This document shows positions 1-8,172 of a stretch of 42,723 nt of DNA, piece by piece. The DNA is from Eubacteriales bacterium (GTDB lineage Bacteria; Bacillota_A; Clostridia; Christensenellales; Aristaeellaceae), in NCBI GenBank assembly GCA_029974035.1, contig JARKQG010000148.1:1-42723 (forward strand), given 5' to 3'. The number at the start of each line of letters is the position of its first letter. Position 1 is the first letter of the stretch. A model generated the notes under the pieces. That model was not told the DNA's origin and ran no database searches. It saw only the letters and a program-made list of their open reading frames with translations. Made by a program: the position numbers and the translations under genes.

Positions 1-62
1 GGGATGCGCGCCGGCGGTTTTCTGCGGGCGCCGCGATTCGCTTTGTGTCACAGGACCGCCCG

Positions 63-323
63 TCAGCCCCGGCCGCGGCGGATGCCGCCGAAGATCAGCA
101 GCAATAGACACGCGCCCGCGATGGCAATCAGGATGCTGCCGATGTTGAACCCCGTCACGCCCTCGCCGCCGAAGATGGCGGTGGAGATCCACCCGCCCAG
201 CCCCGCGCCGACGATGCCCACCACAATGTTGGCCAGGGCGCCCATGCTCGCGTCCCGCCCCATGATCTTGCTGGCGATCCAGCCCGCCAGCGCGCCGAAT
301 ATGATCCATAGAATGATGCCCAT
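63..323 (-). CDS. GlsB/YeaQ/YmgE-family small membrane protein
   Basis: An 86-residue hydrophobic protein of the transglycosylase-associated/GlsB family, which sits in the cytoplasmic membrane and is often stress-induced; its biochemical role is not settled. Three glycine-rich membrane segments are visible at about residues 2-18, 28-50 and 59-79, with the family patterns GALAGWIASKIMG near the start and NIVVGIVGAGLGG in the middle, and a basic tail GGIRRGRG. The ATG at 323 has a strong AAAGGAGG ribosome-binding site just upstream. Length is normal for the family. It stands alone between the terminator of the TldD-PmbA operon and the window edge. Family assignment is secure; function is inferred from the family only. 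Confidence 0.9.
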   Translation of the reverse strand: MGIILWIIFGALAGWIASKIMGRDASMGALANIVVGIVGAGLGGWISTAIFGGEGVTGFNIGSILIAIAGACLLLLIFGGIRRGRG

Positions 324-403
324 GGTTCATCCTCCTTTGATTCGCTCATCCTTCATTGTGTGCGGAGCGCCCCCGCGATATGCCCTTTGCAGGGGCCTTC
401 CCT

Positions 404-412
404 TTTATAGCA
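404..412 (-). promoter_or_regulatory. Candidate extended -10 promoter for the GlsB-type gene
   Basis: On the minus strand TGC is followed directly by TATAAA, an extended -10, about 80 bases before the start codon. No good -35 hexamer lies at the right distance, so this is tentative. Confidence 0.35.
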
Positions 413-451
413 TACCGCAAAATCCCCATGGGAAAACAATGTTTTTGAGGC

Positions 452-479
452 AAAAAAACCCGGGCCGCAAGGCCCGGGC
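452..479 (-). terminator. Rho-independent terminator of the tldD-pmbA operon
   Basis: Eight-base arms (CCCGGGCC/GGCCCGGG) with a 4-base loop are followed on the minus strand by seven T residues. It lies just after the PmbA stop codon. Confidence 0.9.
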
Positions 480-489
480 GCGGAGAAAG

Positions 490-1830
490 TCATTTTCCGG
501 CGACGGACAGCGCGCCGACAAGAAGCGACGGGCTGCCAAAACAGCTGCCGCCGGGCTGGCCGAACTCAAGGTCGTTTCCGACCGCCGCCACCGCCCGCAG
601 CAGCTCGTAGAAGTTGCCGGCCACGGTGATCTGATCCACCGGTGCGGCGGGCCGGCCGCCCTCGATCCTGTAGCCCTTGGCGGAGAGGGAGAAGTCGCCG
701 CTGACGGCGTTGGCGCCGGAATGAAGGCCCTGCAGGTCCGTAATCAGAAGCCCGCCCTCGGCACGGCCCATCAGCGCGGCGAGGGGTTCGTCCGCGGGCG
801 CGAAGTAGAAGTTGGTGGGCGCCACGGCGATGGGGCTGGCGTAGCCGCGGGCCGCGTTGCCGGTGGAGGCCGTGCCGGCCTTGGCGGCGGTCTTGAGGTT
901 GTGCATCAGCGCGGTCAGCCGGCCGCCGTCGATGATCTTCTTCGTCCGGGCGGGCACGCCTTCGCCGTCAAAGGGCGCGGAGGCAAAGCCCAGCGGGTTC
1001 AGCGGATCGTCCATCAGCGTCAGGAGGGGCGATGCCACCATTTCGCCTTCGTGCCCGGCCAGCTTGGACAGCCCCCGCTGGGCCTCTTCGGCGCTGAAGG
1101 CACCGGAAAACGCCGCCAGGAGCGTCAGCGCCGCGTCGGCGCGCAGCACCACGGGGTAGCGGCCGGAGTCCGCCGGGGCGGCGGCGAGAAAGTCCAGCGC
1201 TTCGCCGGCGGCCTCACGTGCCAGGCGGTCAAGATCCGGCGCGCCGGCGCGGCTTGAGGCCACGCGGTAGGCGCTGCCGGCGCGGCCGTTTTCCCGGGCC
1301 ACGCAGGACACATAGGCGCTCATGGCGTTATCGCGGAAGAACACGTCCAATCCCTTGGAGTTGACGATGCGCCGGCTTCCGGAGGCGTAGACCACCGCGC
1401 AGCCATCGGTGGACAGGCGCGGGTCTGCGTCCAGGGCTTTTTTCTCCAGCGCCAGCGCCATCGCCACCTTTTCGGCGTCGGGGATGGCCGCAATCGCCGG
1501 GTTGTACAGATCGAGGGCCGGGGTTTCGGCGCCGCCAAAGATGAACTGCGGGTCCTCCGTTTCAGTGAGGGTGGCGCTGGTCAGCGCGCCGCGAACCAGC
1601 ATGTCGGCGGCGGCTTCGTCCAGCGCCTGGGTGGAGGCGTAGCCCATGCGTCCGCCGGACAGCGCGCGGAAGCCCAGCCCCGCCGCGGAGGACACATTGT
1701 AGGCGATCAGCTCGCCCGCGTGAACCGACGCCTCGAAGGAATCGCCGCCGGACAGGTAGGCTTCGTATTCGGAAAAGCCGGCGCCGCGGGCCTTTTCAAA
1801 GAGCAGTTTCAGGAAATCGTCCGTTCGCAT
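490..1830 (-). CDS. pmbA: PmbA/TldE-like subunit of the TldD/TldE metalloprotease
   Basis: A 446-residue PmbA (TldE) family protein. In characterised systems TldD and PmbA form a heterodimeric protease that degrades unfolded peptides and trims the leader from some ribosomally made peptides such as microcin B17. TldE is the partner subunit and normally lacks the zinc-binding HExxxH motif; I see none here. Family features include the N-terminal stretch with EAYLSGGDSFEASVHAGEL and the C-terminal GDFSLSAKGYRIEGG and ITVAGNFYELL regions. The ATG at 1830 lies one base after the TldD stop codon (TAATATG), with GGGAGG upstream, so the two are translationally coupled. No precursor peptide gene is apparent nearby, so general proteolysis is the safer reading. 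Confidence 0.92.
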   Translation of the reverse strand: MRTDDFLKLLFEKARGAGFSEYEAYLSGGDSFEASVHAGELIAYNVSSAAGLGFRALSGGRMGYASTQALDEAAADMLVRGALTSATLTETEDPQFIFGGAETPALDLYNPAIAAIPDAEKVAMALALEKKALDADPRLSTDGCAVVYASGSRRIVNSKGLDVFFRDNAMSAYVSCVARENGRAGSAYRVASSRAGAPDLDRLAREAAGEALDFLAAAPADSGRYPVVLRADAALTLLAAFSGAFSAEEAQRGLSKLAGHEGEMVASPLLTLMDDPLNPLGFASAPFDGEGVPARTKKIIDGGRLTALMHNLKTAAKAGTASTGNAARGYASPIAVAPTNFYFAPADEPLAALMGRAEGGLLITDLQGLHSGANAVSGDFSLSAKGYRIEGGRPAAPVDQITVAGNFYELLRAVAAVGNDLEFGQPGGSCFGSPSLLVGALSVAGK

Positions 1831-1831
1831 A

Positions 1832-3214
1832 TTACCGTCCTCCCACCGTCATCTTGGTCACGCGGATCAGCGGCTGCCCGACGCATACCGGCACCGAACC
1901 GCTGACGGAGCCGCACATGCCCTGGGCGAGCTTGAGGCCCCGGCCCACCCGGTCAATGCGCTGGAGCACCTGGCCGCCCCGGCCGATCAGCGTCGCGCCG
2001 CGCACCGGGCGGTCGATCTTTCCGTCCTTCACCCAGTACCCCTCGGACACCGCGAAGTTGAATTCGCCGGTGGCGGGGTTGACCGAGCCGCCGCCCATCT
2101 TCGCGGCGTACAGGCCGTCGCCCATGGTGGCGATGATCTCGGCGTCCTCGGATTCGCCCGGCGCGATAAAGGTGTTGCGCATGCGGGAGGTGGGGGCGAA
2201 GGCATAGCTCTGGCGGCGCGCGGAACCGGTGACGGGCATGCCCATCCGGCGCGCGCCGAGCCGGTCGATCATGTAGTTTTTGAGGATGCCGTTTTCGATC
2301 AGCACCAGTCGGCCCGTGGGCGTGCCCTCGTCGTCAATGCGGATGGAACCCCATTCGCCGGGCAGGGTACCGTCGTCCACCGCGGTGACCACGGGGGAGG
2401 CAATCTGCTGGCCCAGCTTTCCGCAAAATTCGCTGTTGCCCAGCGCCACCGAGGTGGCCTCCAGCGAGTGTCCGCAGGCCTCGTGGAAGATCACCCCGCC
2501 AAAGCCGGACTCGATGGACACCGGCATCACGCCCGCGGGGCAGACCGGCGCGTTCAGCATCACGAGGGCTGTGCGGGCGGCCGCGCGGGCGGCGGCCTCC
2601 GGATCGACGAGTTTTTCAAACATCTCGTACCCCATGTGCATGCCGGGCCCCTGAAAGCCGGTCTGGTTGCCCGACGCGTCGGCGGCCACCGCCTGCACGC
2701 CCAGGCGCGTGTAGGTGCGCCGGTCGGCGGCAAACACGCCTTCGGAGTTGGCGATGACCACATCCGCCTCCACGTCGGAGAGCGACGCGATCACCTGGCG
2801 GATGGCATCGCCCTCGGCCCGCGCGGCTTTGGAGGCGTCGTGCAGAAGGCGCGCCTTGCGCTCGCCGGGCACGTCGCCGGGCCGAAGGCGTACCGGGAAG
2901 GGCGCGGGGGCGGCCATGTCGCGAAGCGGCGCGCCCTCTCCCGCGCGCGCGCCGGAAAGCGCGGCGGCGGCCTGCTTTGCCGCGCGCACCAGGCCCTCCG
3001 GCGTCGTGTCGTTGGTGGTGGCGTAGTAGGCGGAGACGCCGGAAAATACGCGCACGCCCGCGCCGTGAGCGCGGTCGCTGGTCACGCTGTCGAGGCGCTC
3101 GTCCATCAGCATCAGCCGGTTTCTGCGGGTGTCCTCCAGATAGATCTCGGCAAAATCGCCGCCGGTTTCCAGGGCGGCGGCCAGCGCGCGCTCGGCCGCG
3201 CTTTTTGATAGCAT
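1832..3214 (-). CDS. tldD: TldD metalloprotease subunit
   Basis: A 460-residue TldD family zinc protease, the catalytic partner of PmbA. The HExxxH zinc motif is present as HEACGH (His244, Glu245, His249), and the third ligand Cys is visible as GMCGS near residue 434, in the conserved C-terminal block that ends VGQPLIRVTKM. The frame could open at 3238, but the AAGGAGG ribosome-binding site lies inside that extension, nine bases before the ATG at 3214, so 3214 is chosen. It is the first gene of a two-gene operon with its own promoter at 3254-3282. All catalytic residues I know for the family are present. Confidence 0.94.
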   Translation of the reverse strand: MLSKSAAERALAAALETGGDFAEIYLEDTRRNRLMLMDERLDSVTSDRAHGAGVRVFSGVSAYYATTNDTTPEGLVRAAKQAAAALSGARAGEGAPLRDMAAPAPFPVRLRPGDVPGERKARLLHDASKAARAEGDAIRQVIASLSDVEADVVIANSEGVFAADRRTYTRLGVQAVAADASGNQTGFQGPGMHMGYEMFEKLVDPEAAARAAARTALVMLNAPVCPAGVMPVSIESGFGGVIFHEACGHSLEATSVALGNSEFCGKLGQQIASPVVTAVDDGTLPGEWGSIRIDDEGTPTGRLVLIENGILKNYMIDRLGARRMGMPVTGSARRQSYAFAPTSRMRNTFIAPGESEDAEIIATMGDGLYAAKMGGGSVNPATGEFNFAVSEGYWVKDGKIDRPVRGATLIGRGGQVLQRIDRVGRGLKLAQGMCGSVSGSVPVCVGQPLIRVTKMTVGGR

Positions 3215-3253
3215 GCGGTTTGTCCTCCTTGGATCCATTGTCCGGGAATGGTC

Positions 3254-3282
3254 ATTGTATACCCCTGAACGCCGCCGGTCAA
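3254..3282 (-). promoter_or_regulatory. Sigma-A-type promoter of tldD-pmbA
   Basis: The minus strand reads TTGACC (3282-3277), a 17-base spacer, then TACAAT (3259-3254), about 40 bases before the TldD start. Confidence 0.8.
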
Positions 3283-3517
3283 CCGCTGAGCCGCGCCAAA
3301 GCGCGAACGGCCCACGGCACGGGGCCGCGGACCGCCGGGATTGTGCGGGGTCGCCCTAGTCGTCCGCGAAGCCTAATTACCGCGCTATGGCTGGATCTTT
3401 TCCTGTCCGGCTGTGTCGCTCTTCGCTTGACGTAGCGCCGCTGCGCCTGCGCTCCGGCTCTGTGCCGGGCAGAAAAATCTCTGCGCCCTATCATCGGTTC
3501 TTAGACTTCGTGGACTG
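3283..3517. other. Non-coding gap between LytTR regulator and tldD promoter
   Basis: About 235 bases with no convincing reading frame; the frames that cross it lack ribosome-binding sites and family similarity. It includes an imperfect hairpin at 3467-3488 (GGGCAGA paired with TCTGCGCCC with one bulge) that could end the upstream operon, although its T-run lies in the loop rather than after the stem. Nothing else recognisable. Confidence 0.5.
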
Positions 3518-4264
3518 CTAGGCAAACATCCTTTGCAGCGCCTCAAAGCGCTCGGCGGTGATCAGCGCGTCCCGGGTGGTGCCGCGCAGCTTCACGATGT
3601 AGGTCCACCGGCCGTAGGGCTGGATGGAGTCGATGTGGCTGAGATTGACGATGTAGGACTTGTGGGTGCGGAAAAATGCCGCCTCGGGCAGCCGCGCGAC
3701 CAGTTCGCTCAGGGTGTCGCTGGTCACGTAGCGCTGCCCGTCCTGGGTGTAGAGCACGGTGGCGCGGTCTTCCCGCTGCACCAGCATCAGCGCGTCCAGG
3801 TCGACAAAGCTCACGCCTTCGCGGTGCCGCAGCATCATTCGCGCGGGGGTGGGCGGCGCCTTGATGGGCGGTACCGGCGGCGGACAGGCTTCCGGCGCGG
3901 TCAGCCGCAGGCGGGCCAGCCGCAGCGTCTCCTCGGCGCGCTCCACCTTGAAGGGCTTGAGCAGGTAGTCGAAGGCGTACACGCTGAAGGCGTCGGACAT
4001 GTACTGCTCGTGGGCCGTCACAAAGATGATGATCGTGCGGGGGTTCTGATCCTGGATGGAGCGGGCGCACTCGACGCCGGTCATCCCGGGCATCTCCACA
4101 TCCAGGATCACCATGTCGGGCTTTTCTGAATCGTACAGCCGGAGAAGGTCCTCGCCGTTTTCCGCTTCGCCCACCAGCTGGTAGCCTTCGGCGCGCCCGA
4201 CGAGCCGCTTCAAAAGCAGCCGCATGCCTGGATCGTCGTCCGCGATCAGCGTTCGTATCGTCAC
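3518..4264 (-). CDS. LytTR-family response regulator
   Basis: A 248-residue two-component response regulator of the LytR/AgrA type. The receiver domain (about 1-125) has the acidic pocket D9-D10-D11, the phospho-acceptor Asp55 in MVILDVEMPGM, and the Lys of LLKPFK. After a proline-rich linker (about 126-145), a LytTR DNA-binding domain (about 146-248) shows the family patterns VLYTQDGQRY, FFRTHKSYIVN and the aromatic end of the domain. The start overlaps the stop codon of the preceding membrane-anchored protein by four bases (ATGA), so they are translationally coupled. There is no histidine kinase gene beside it, so its sensor is elsewhere or it is an orphan. Targets are unknown. Confidence 0.92.
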   Translation of the reverse strand: MTIRTLIADDDPGMRLLLKRLVGRAEGYQLVGEAENGEDLLRLYDSEKPDMVILDVEMPGMTGVECARSIQDQNPRTIIIFVTAHEQYMSDAFSVYAFDYLLKPFKVERAEETLRLARLRLTAPEACPPPVPPIKAPPTPARMMLRHREGVSFVDLDALMLVQREDRATVLYTQDGQRYVTSDTLSELVARLPEAAFFRTHKSYIVNLSHIDSIQPYGRWTYIVKLRGTTRDALITAERFEALQRMFA

Positions 4265-4788
4265 CGGACTGCCCTCCAGACCCTACGCGCCTTGGGCCGG
4301 CCCAGGATCTCCGCCCACACCACGGCCTCCCGCAGCGCTGTATAATCGCGCCGCACGGCGAAAGCCGGATGGGCCGGCGCGGCGGGCTCATCCGATTCGG
4401 GCAGCACCGCCACCGCGTCGGACGACAGCTCGCCGGGGAGCGAGGCGCCCTCGTAGTCGGGCGCGCTCTCGTCCATCATCGGCGCGCTGCCCTCCATCAT
4501 CCCGGTGCCATCCATCATGCTGGGGCCGGTCAGGCTGCCGGAAGGGCCGGTGGACTCCGTGGACACGCCCTCCGCTTCCTCCCGCTCGGCCTGGGGCTGG
4601 CCCGAGAGCATGGTCATGATCTCCTGCCAGCCCGCCTGCCCGTCGCCGGGCCGGGCCGCCGGAGTCAGCGGCGGCACGGCGGGCCGGGGCGGGGGCACGG
4701 GCCGGGCGCCGCCGCCGGCGCGCTTCGCGCTCTTTGTCAGCGCGCGAAAGACCAGCCCTACCACAAAGAGAATGAATAAACCTTCCAT
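4261..4788 (-). CDS. Membrane-anchored hypothetical protein, FloA-linked
   Basis: A 175-residue protein I do not recognise as a named family. It opens with one hydrophobic segment (about residues 3-16, GLFILFVVGLVF), followed by basic residues, a proline-rich stretch, a long low-complexity acidic middle with MM-rich repeats (MMDGTGMMEG), and a better-conserved-looking C-terminus ending with AVVWAEILGRPKARR. An anchored cytoplasmic tail ending in a short motif would fit a membrane-domain accessory protein. It sits 17 bases after FloA and overlaps the LytTR regulator by four bases, so all three are probably co-expressed. The C-terminal motif resembles short ends I associate with other clostridial proteins of unknown role; this is recollection, not proof. 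Confidence 0.7.
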   Translation of the reverse strand: MEGLFILFVVGLVFRALTKSAKRAGGGARPVPPPRPAVPPLTPAARPGDGQAGWQEIMTMLSGQPQAEREEAEGVSTESTGPSGSLTGPSMMDGTGMMEGSAPMMDESAPDYEGASLPGELSSDAVAVLPESDEPAAPAHPAFAVRRDYTALREAVVWAEILGRPKARRVWRAVR

Positions 4789-4805
4789 GATCGACCTCCC
4801 CGCGC

Positions 4806-5804
4806 CTACTTCTTGGGCGCTTCATCGGGCGCGGGCGCGCCGGAATCGGCGATGGACTCGCGCATTCTGGTGTCGGAGATCACGTTTTGCATCTGGTAGT
4901 AGTCCATCACGCCCAGCTTGCCCTCCTTGAGGGCGGCGGCCATGGCGCGGGGCACCTCACTTTCGGCCTCCACCACCTTGGCGCGCATCTCCTGCACGGA
5001 GGCCTTCATCTCCTGTTCGTGGGCGACGGCCATGGCGCGGCGCTCCTCGGCCTTCGCCTGGGCGATGCGCTTGTCGGCTTCGGCCTGGTCCATCTGCAGC
5101 TGCGCGCCGATGTTGCGGCCCACGTCCACGTCCGCAATGTCGATGGAGAGGATCTCAAAGGCGGTGCCGGCATCAAGGCCCTTGGACAGCACCGTGCGGC
5201 TGATCAGGTCCGGGTTTTCCAGCACTTCCTTGTGGGTTGCGGCGGAGCCCACGGTGGTGACAATGCCCTCGCCGACGCGGGCGATGATGGTCTCCTCGCC
5301 GGCGCCGCCCACCAGTCGTTCGATGTTGGCGCGCACGGTGACGCGGGCCTTGGCGCGCAGTTCAATGCCATCCTTGGCGATGGCGGCCACCACCGGCGTT
5401 TCGATGACCTTGGGGTTGACGCTCATCTTGACGGCCTGCAGCACGTCGCGGCCGGCCAGGTCGATGGCCCGGGCGGATTCAAACTCCAGCGGAATGTTGG
5501 CGCTCTCGGCGGCGATCAGCGCGTCGATCACGCGGTCGATGTTGCCGCCGGCCAGCACGTGGGCCTCCATTTCGTTGGAGGACAGCTTCAGGCCCGCCTT
5601 GGTGGCCTTGATGTAGGGCAGCACCACCCGCGAGGGGTTGATGCGGCGGAAGCGCATGCCGATCAGCGAGCCGATGGACACGTGGGCGCTGGCGGCCATT
5701 GCCGAGATCCAGAGCCCGATGGGGACGAAGGTGAAGAAGATGATCAGCGCGATGATGACCACGACTGCGATCAGGAAGGATGCGACCAGAGAGGTTCCAA
5801 CCAT
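4806..5804 (-). CDS. floA: Flotillin-like protein FloA
   Basis: A 332-residue FloA (YqfA) homologue, almost the same length as the Bacillus protein. FloA scaffolds functional membrane microdomains, influencing fluidity, signalling and secretion. The N-terminus has a hydrophobic hairpin (about 5-27 plus 28-45), followed by the conserved [13 protein letters not shown] region, an SPFH/PHB domain, and a long Ala/Glu-rich coiled coil (about 230-285) that drives oligomerisation. NfeD proteins are standard partners of FloA and one is encoded two genes upstream. Here a 495-residue secreted protein separates them, which is unusual. A terminator at 5847-5878 lies between that gene and floA, so floA may also have its own promoter. 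Confidence 0.95.
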   Translation of the reverse strand: MVGTSLVASFLIAVVVIIALIIFFTFVPIGLWISAMAASAHVSIGSLIGMRFRRINPSRVVLPYIKATKAGLKLSSNEMEAHVLAGGNIDRVIDALIAAESANIPLEFESARAIDLAGRDVLQAVKMSVNPKVIETPVVAAIAKDGIELRAKARVTVRANIERLVGGAGEETIIARVGEGIVTTVGSAATHKEVLENPDLISRTVLSKGLDAGTAFEILSIDIADVDVGRNIGAQLQMDQAEADKRIAQAKAEERRAMAVAHEQEMKASVQEMRAKVVEAESEVPRAMAAALKEGKLGVMDYYQMQNVISDTRMRESIADSGAPAPDEAPKK

Positions 5805-5846
5805 GTCTGCAACTCCTTTCAGGTCCGGAGGGGGGACGCCCGCTTG

Positions 5847-5878
5847 AAAAACGGGACCGGCGTTGGCGCCGGCCCCGT
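5847..5878 (-). terminator. Rho-independent terminator after the 495-residue secreted protein
   Basis: Twelve-base arms ACGGGGCCGGCG and CGCCGGTCCCGT (one G-T pair) with a 4-base loop run into TTTT on the minus strand, 14 bases after the stop codon at 5892. Confidence 0.85.
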
Positions 5879-5891
5879 CGGTGGATGCCGG

Positions 5892-7379
5892 TTAGCCGGC
5901 GATGCCCGAATCCGTCATGCTGCCCATGATCTGGGAGAGACCGGGGGTCTGAAGCAGCACGCCGTAGGCCTGCATCATGACGCCGTAGAGTTCGGTCTGC
6001 ACCTGGGTCATCTCTTCTTCGCTGGCCTCGAGAGGGTTGATGCTCGTCTTGCCTTCGAAGTCCGCGTCGCCCAGCGGATTAAACGCGCCGGTTTCCATTA
6101 GCGCATCGCAGGAGAAGACGCCCTGGACGCCCTCGTCAGGCACGTTGAAAGTGATGGCCACGGCACCGGCCTTCTCGGTTTCGGTGGCGGTGGCGCCGTC
6201 GTAGGCGAAGCTGAAGTCAAAGGCCGCTTCGTCGGCGGTGCCGCTCATGCCGTAGCTGAAGTCGACGACGCCGTCCGCGCCCTTAAGCTTGTCAAAGGTC
6301 ATGGCGACGGCAAAGGGATCTTCATCCTCGGCTTCAAAGCTCATGTCCATCCGGGCGCTGCTGGCGGTGGCGCCGTCCTCGCCGGGGGCGTCAAAGGTGC
6401 CGTCAAAGGTCATCGCCAGGGAGCCCTCGTCGTTCGGCACGGTGAAGGCCATGTTCATGCTCATGCGAAGGCCCGCGTCGGATTCCAGGGTGGAGACCTC
6501 CACCGGGAAGGAGACGGAAATGGGCGCTTCGCCCTCGGCGACGTCCTTTCCGGTGACGGTAACGGTGACGAGCTGCTTGATGGCCTTGGCGTTTTCATCG
6601 GCGAGCGACGTGCCGTCGGTCCAGACGGACATGTCCATCGTCATGTCGACTTCCGCCTTCTCCATCATGGTTTCCAGGCTGCCGGCCATGTCGTTGGGGT
6701 CCAGCGGAATCTTGTCGTCAACGGCCTTCTCCATCAGCGCGAAGTAGTTGATCATGTATTCCTTGATTTCGGGATCGGCCGCGAAGAGCGCGTCGTACAT
6801 CCCGCCGATGGCGGCGGCGTCCATCGCGACGTCAAAGCGGTTCAGTTCGACCGCCTGGCCGAACAGGTCCACCGTTTCCACGCCCTTGGCCTCGGCTTTG
6901 AGGGAGGCCAGCACGGGAGCCATCATCTTCATGGAAGCTTCGGGATCGGCGTACTTGCGCAGCATGCCCACGTAGCCGGTGGCCAGGGATTTGATCTTGT
7001 CGATGTCCTCCGCGGAAAGGGTGGGCGCGTCGCCGTCGTCGGCATCGGCCAGGGCCTTCTGAAGTGATTCGAGCGGAATCTCAAACACGTAGGTTGAGCC
7101 GCCGATGATCGCCCGCAGGGTTTCCGCGTCCACGCCCAGGGACGCGTTCAGCGCCGTCTGGCCGCCGCCGGTTACGAGAATGTCCAGCCGGCCGACGCCG
7201 TCGTCCTGCGCACCGGCGCCGAGCTTGAGCGAGGCGCCGATGTCCAGGGGATCCTGGCCCGTCACTTCCAGATGGAAATTGCTCAGCGTAAGCGCACCGT
7301 AGCCGCCTTCCGCAAAACCGATGGGCATGGCCAAAACCATCAGGGCCAACGCGAGAATCAGAATGCGTTTGATGTTCAT
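5892..7379 (-). CDS. Secreted hypothetical protein between NfeD and FloA
   Basis: A 495-residue exported protein of unknown family. A clear signal peptide occupies residues 1-24 (basic MNIKR, hydrophobic core, cleavage near GFAEG); there is no lipobox Cys, so it is probably released or wall-retained rather than a lipoprotein. The mature part is acidic, rich in Asp, Glu, Ala and Met, and looks like beta-rich repeats such as SVSFPVEVSTL and MAFTVPNDEG alternating with helical segments. It has no further membrane helix. AGGAGG lies eight bases before the ATG. It follows nfeD by 48 bases and ends at a strong terminator before floA, so it is most likely transcribed with nfeD. Function cannot be assigned. 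Confidence 0.8.
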   Translation of the reverse strand: MNIKRILILALALMVLAMPIGFAEGGYGALTLSNFHLEVTGQDPLDIGASLKLGAGAQDDGVGRLDILVTGGGQTALNASLGVDAETLRAIIGGSTYVFEIPLESLQKALADADDGDAPTLSAEDIDKIKSLATGYVGMLRKYADPEASMKMMAPVLASLKAEAKGVETVDLFGQAVELNRFDVAMDAAAIGGMYDALFAADPEIKEYMINYFALMEKAVDDKIPLDPNDMAGSLETMMEKAEVDMTMDMSVWTDGTSLADENAKAIKQLVTVTVTGKDVAEGEAPISVSFPVEVSTLESDAGLRMSMNMAFTVPNDEGSLAMTFDGTFDAPGEDGATASSARMDMSFEAEDEDPFAVAMTFDKLKGADGVVDFSYGMSGTADEAAFDFSFAYDGATATETEKAGAVAITFNVPDEGVQGVFSCDALMETGAFNPLGDADFEGKTSINPLEASEEEMTQVQTELYGVMMQAYGVLLQTPGLSQIMGSMTDSGIAG

Positions 7380-7427
7380 TTGGTATCCTCCTCTATCTTA
7401 TCCCCTCCATCGGGGCTGTTCGTAGGT

Positions 7428-7943
7428 TCATACCCCGGAACGGGGGTCCTCACGCACGGGGCTTACGACGATCCGATTGCCCTCCACCCGGTCGACGCGC
7501 AGCGGCCGGCCGCTTTCGATCCATTCGCCGTCGGACACTACGTTCAGGCGGACGCCGTCAAACTCCGCAATGCCCGCGGGCCGGAGCGGCGTGCGGGCAA
7601 GGCCGGTTCGCCCGACGAAGAAGTCCAGGTCCTTTTCGCCCACCGTGGGCACGGAAACCTCGTGCAGCACGAGCTTTGAATGGGCCAGACGGCCCTTTGA
7701 AGCCGAGCGGATCACCAGCGACAGCGCGATGCATAAAAGTGCCACAATCACGATGGTGATCACCAACGCCTCCGTCGCGCTCCTGGCAAAGAGCACCACG
7801 CCCGCCATCAGGCTCAGGATCCCCAGAATGCCCGGCGCGCCAAAACCCGGAATGTGCATCTCCACCAGCACCAGGACAAACCCAAGGATCAGCAGGATGA
7901 ACGCGGGCAGGTTCTGCAGGATAGGTGTAAACAACGTATCCAT
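7428..7943 (-). CDS. nfeD: NfeD-family membrane protein
   Basis: A 171-residue NfeD protein of the short type: two or three membrane segments (about 12-30, 36-55, 60-82) with the motif MHIPGFGAPGILGILSL, then a soluble OB-fold domain (about 105-165) containing FVGRTGLARTPLRPAGIAEF and DGEWIESGRPLRVDRVEG. NfeD proteins interact with flotillins in the membrane. The frame is open much further upstream, to 8396, but the real start is the ATG at 7943, which has GAGGAGGG seven bases ahead; the extension would run through the divergent promoter region and the opposite gene. The long serine-protease form of NfeD is not present. Confidence 0.93.
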   Translation of the reverse strand: MDTLFTPILQNLPAFILLILGFVLVLVEMHIPGFGAPGILGILSLMAGVVLFARSATEALVITIVIVALLCIALSLVIRSASKGRLAHSKLVLHEVSVPTVGEKDLDFFVGRTGLARTPLRPAGIAEFDGVRLNVVSDGEWIESGRPLRVDRVEGNRIVVSPVREDPRSGV

Positions 7944-7984
7944 CGGCATCCCTCCTCGCAGTGTAATTCCGATCCTCTGGATAC

Positions 7985-8013
7985 AGTATAGCGGATTCCG
8001 CCGGATCAGTAAA
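7985..8013 (-). promoter_or_regulatory. Promoter of the nfeD gene
   Basis: Minus strand TTTACT (8013-8008), 17-base spacer, TATACT (7990-7985), about 40 bases before the NfeD start. Confidence 0.7.
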
Positions 8014-8110
8014 CAGGAAAATGTCCAAACCATGCAAACTTGATCCCGAATTGACACTTTAGGTGCTTTTGCCCAGCACACCGGAAAGCGGGCTGATTGA
8101 AATATTTGAC

Positions 8111-8139
8111 TTGATTTTGAAATAGTTTTGTAATATAAT
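8111..8139 (+). promoter_or_regulatory. Promoter of the SH3/LDT-like protein gene
   Basis: TTGATT (8111-8116), 17-base spacer, perfect TATAAT (8134-8139). An overlapping TTGACT at 8106 would give an over-long spacer of 22. Confidence 0.8.
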
Positions 8140-8172
8140 GGCCTGGGCGGATGCGCCCAAGGAGGTGTCCGA

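Noticed and set aside
4..1257. Long plus-strand open frame opposite the GlsB and PmbA genes
   Set aside because: Composition of GC-rich antisense; no ribosome-binding site, no domain, covers well-supported minus-strand genes.
3283..3517. Small genes in the gap before tldD
   Set aside because: Short frames lack ribosome-binding sites and third-position bias.
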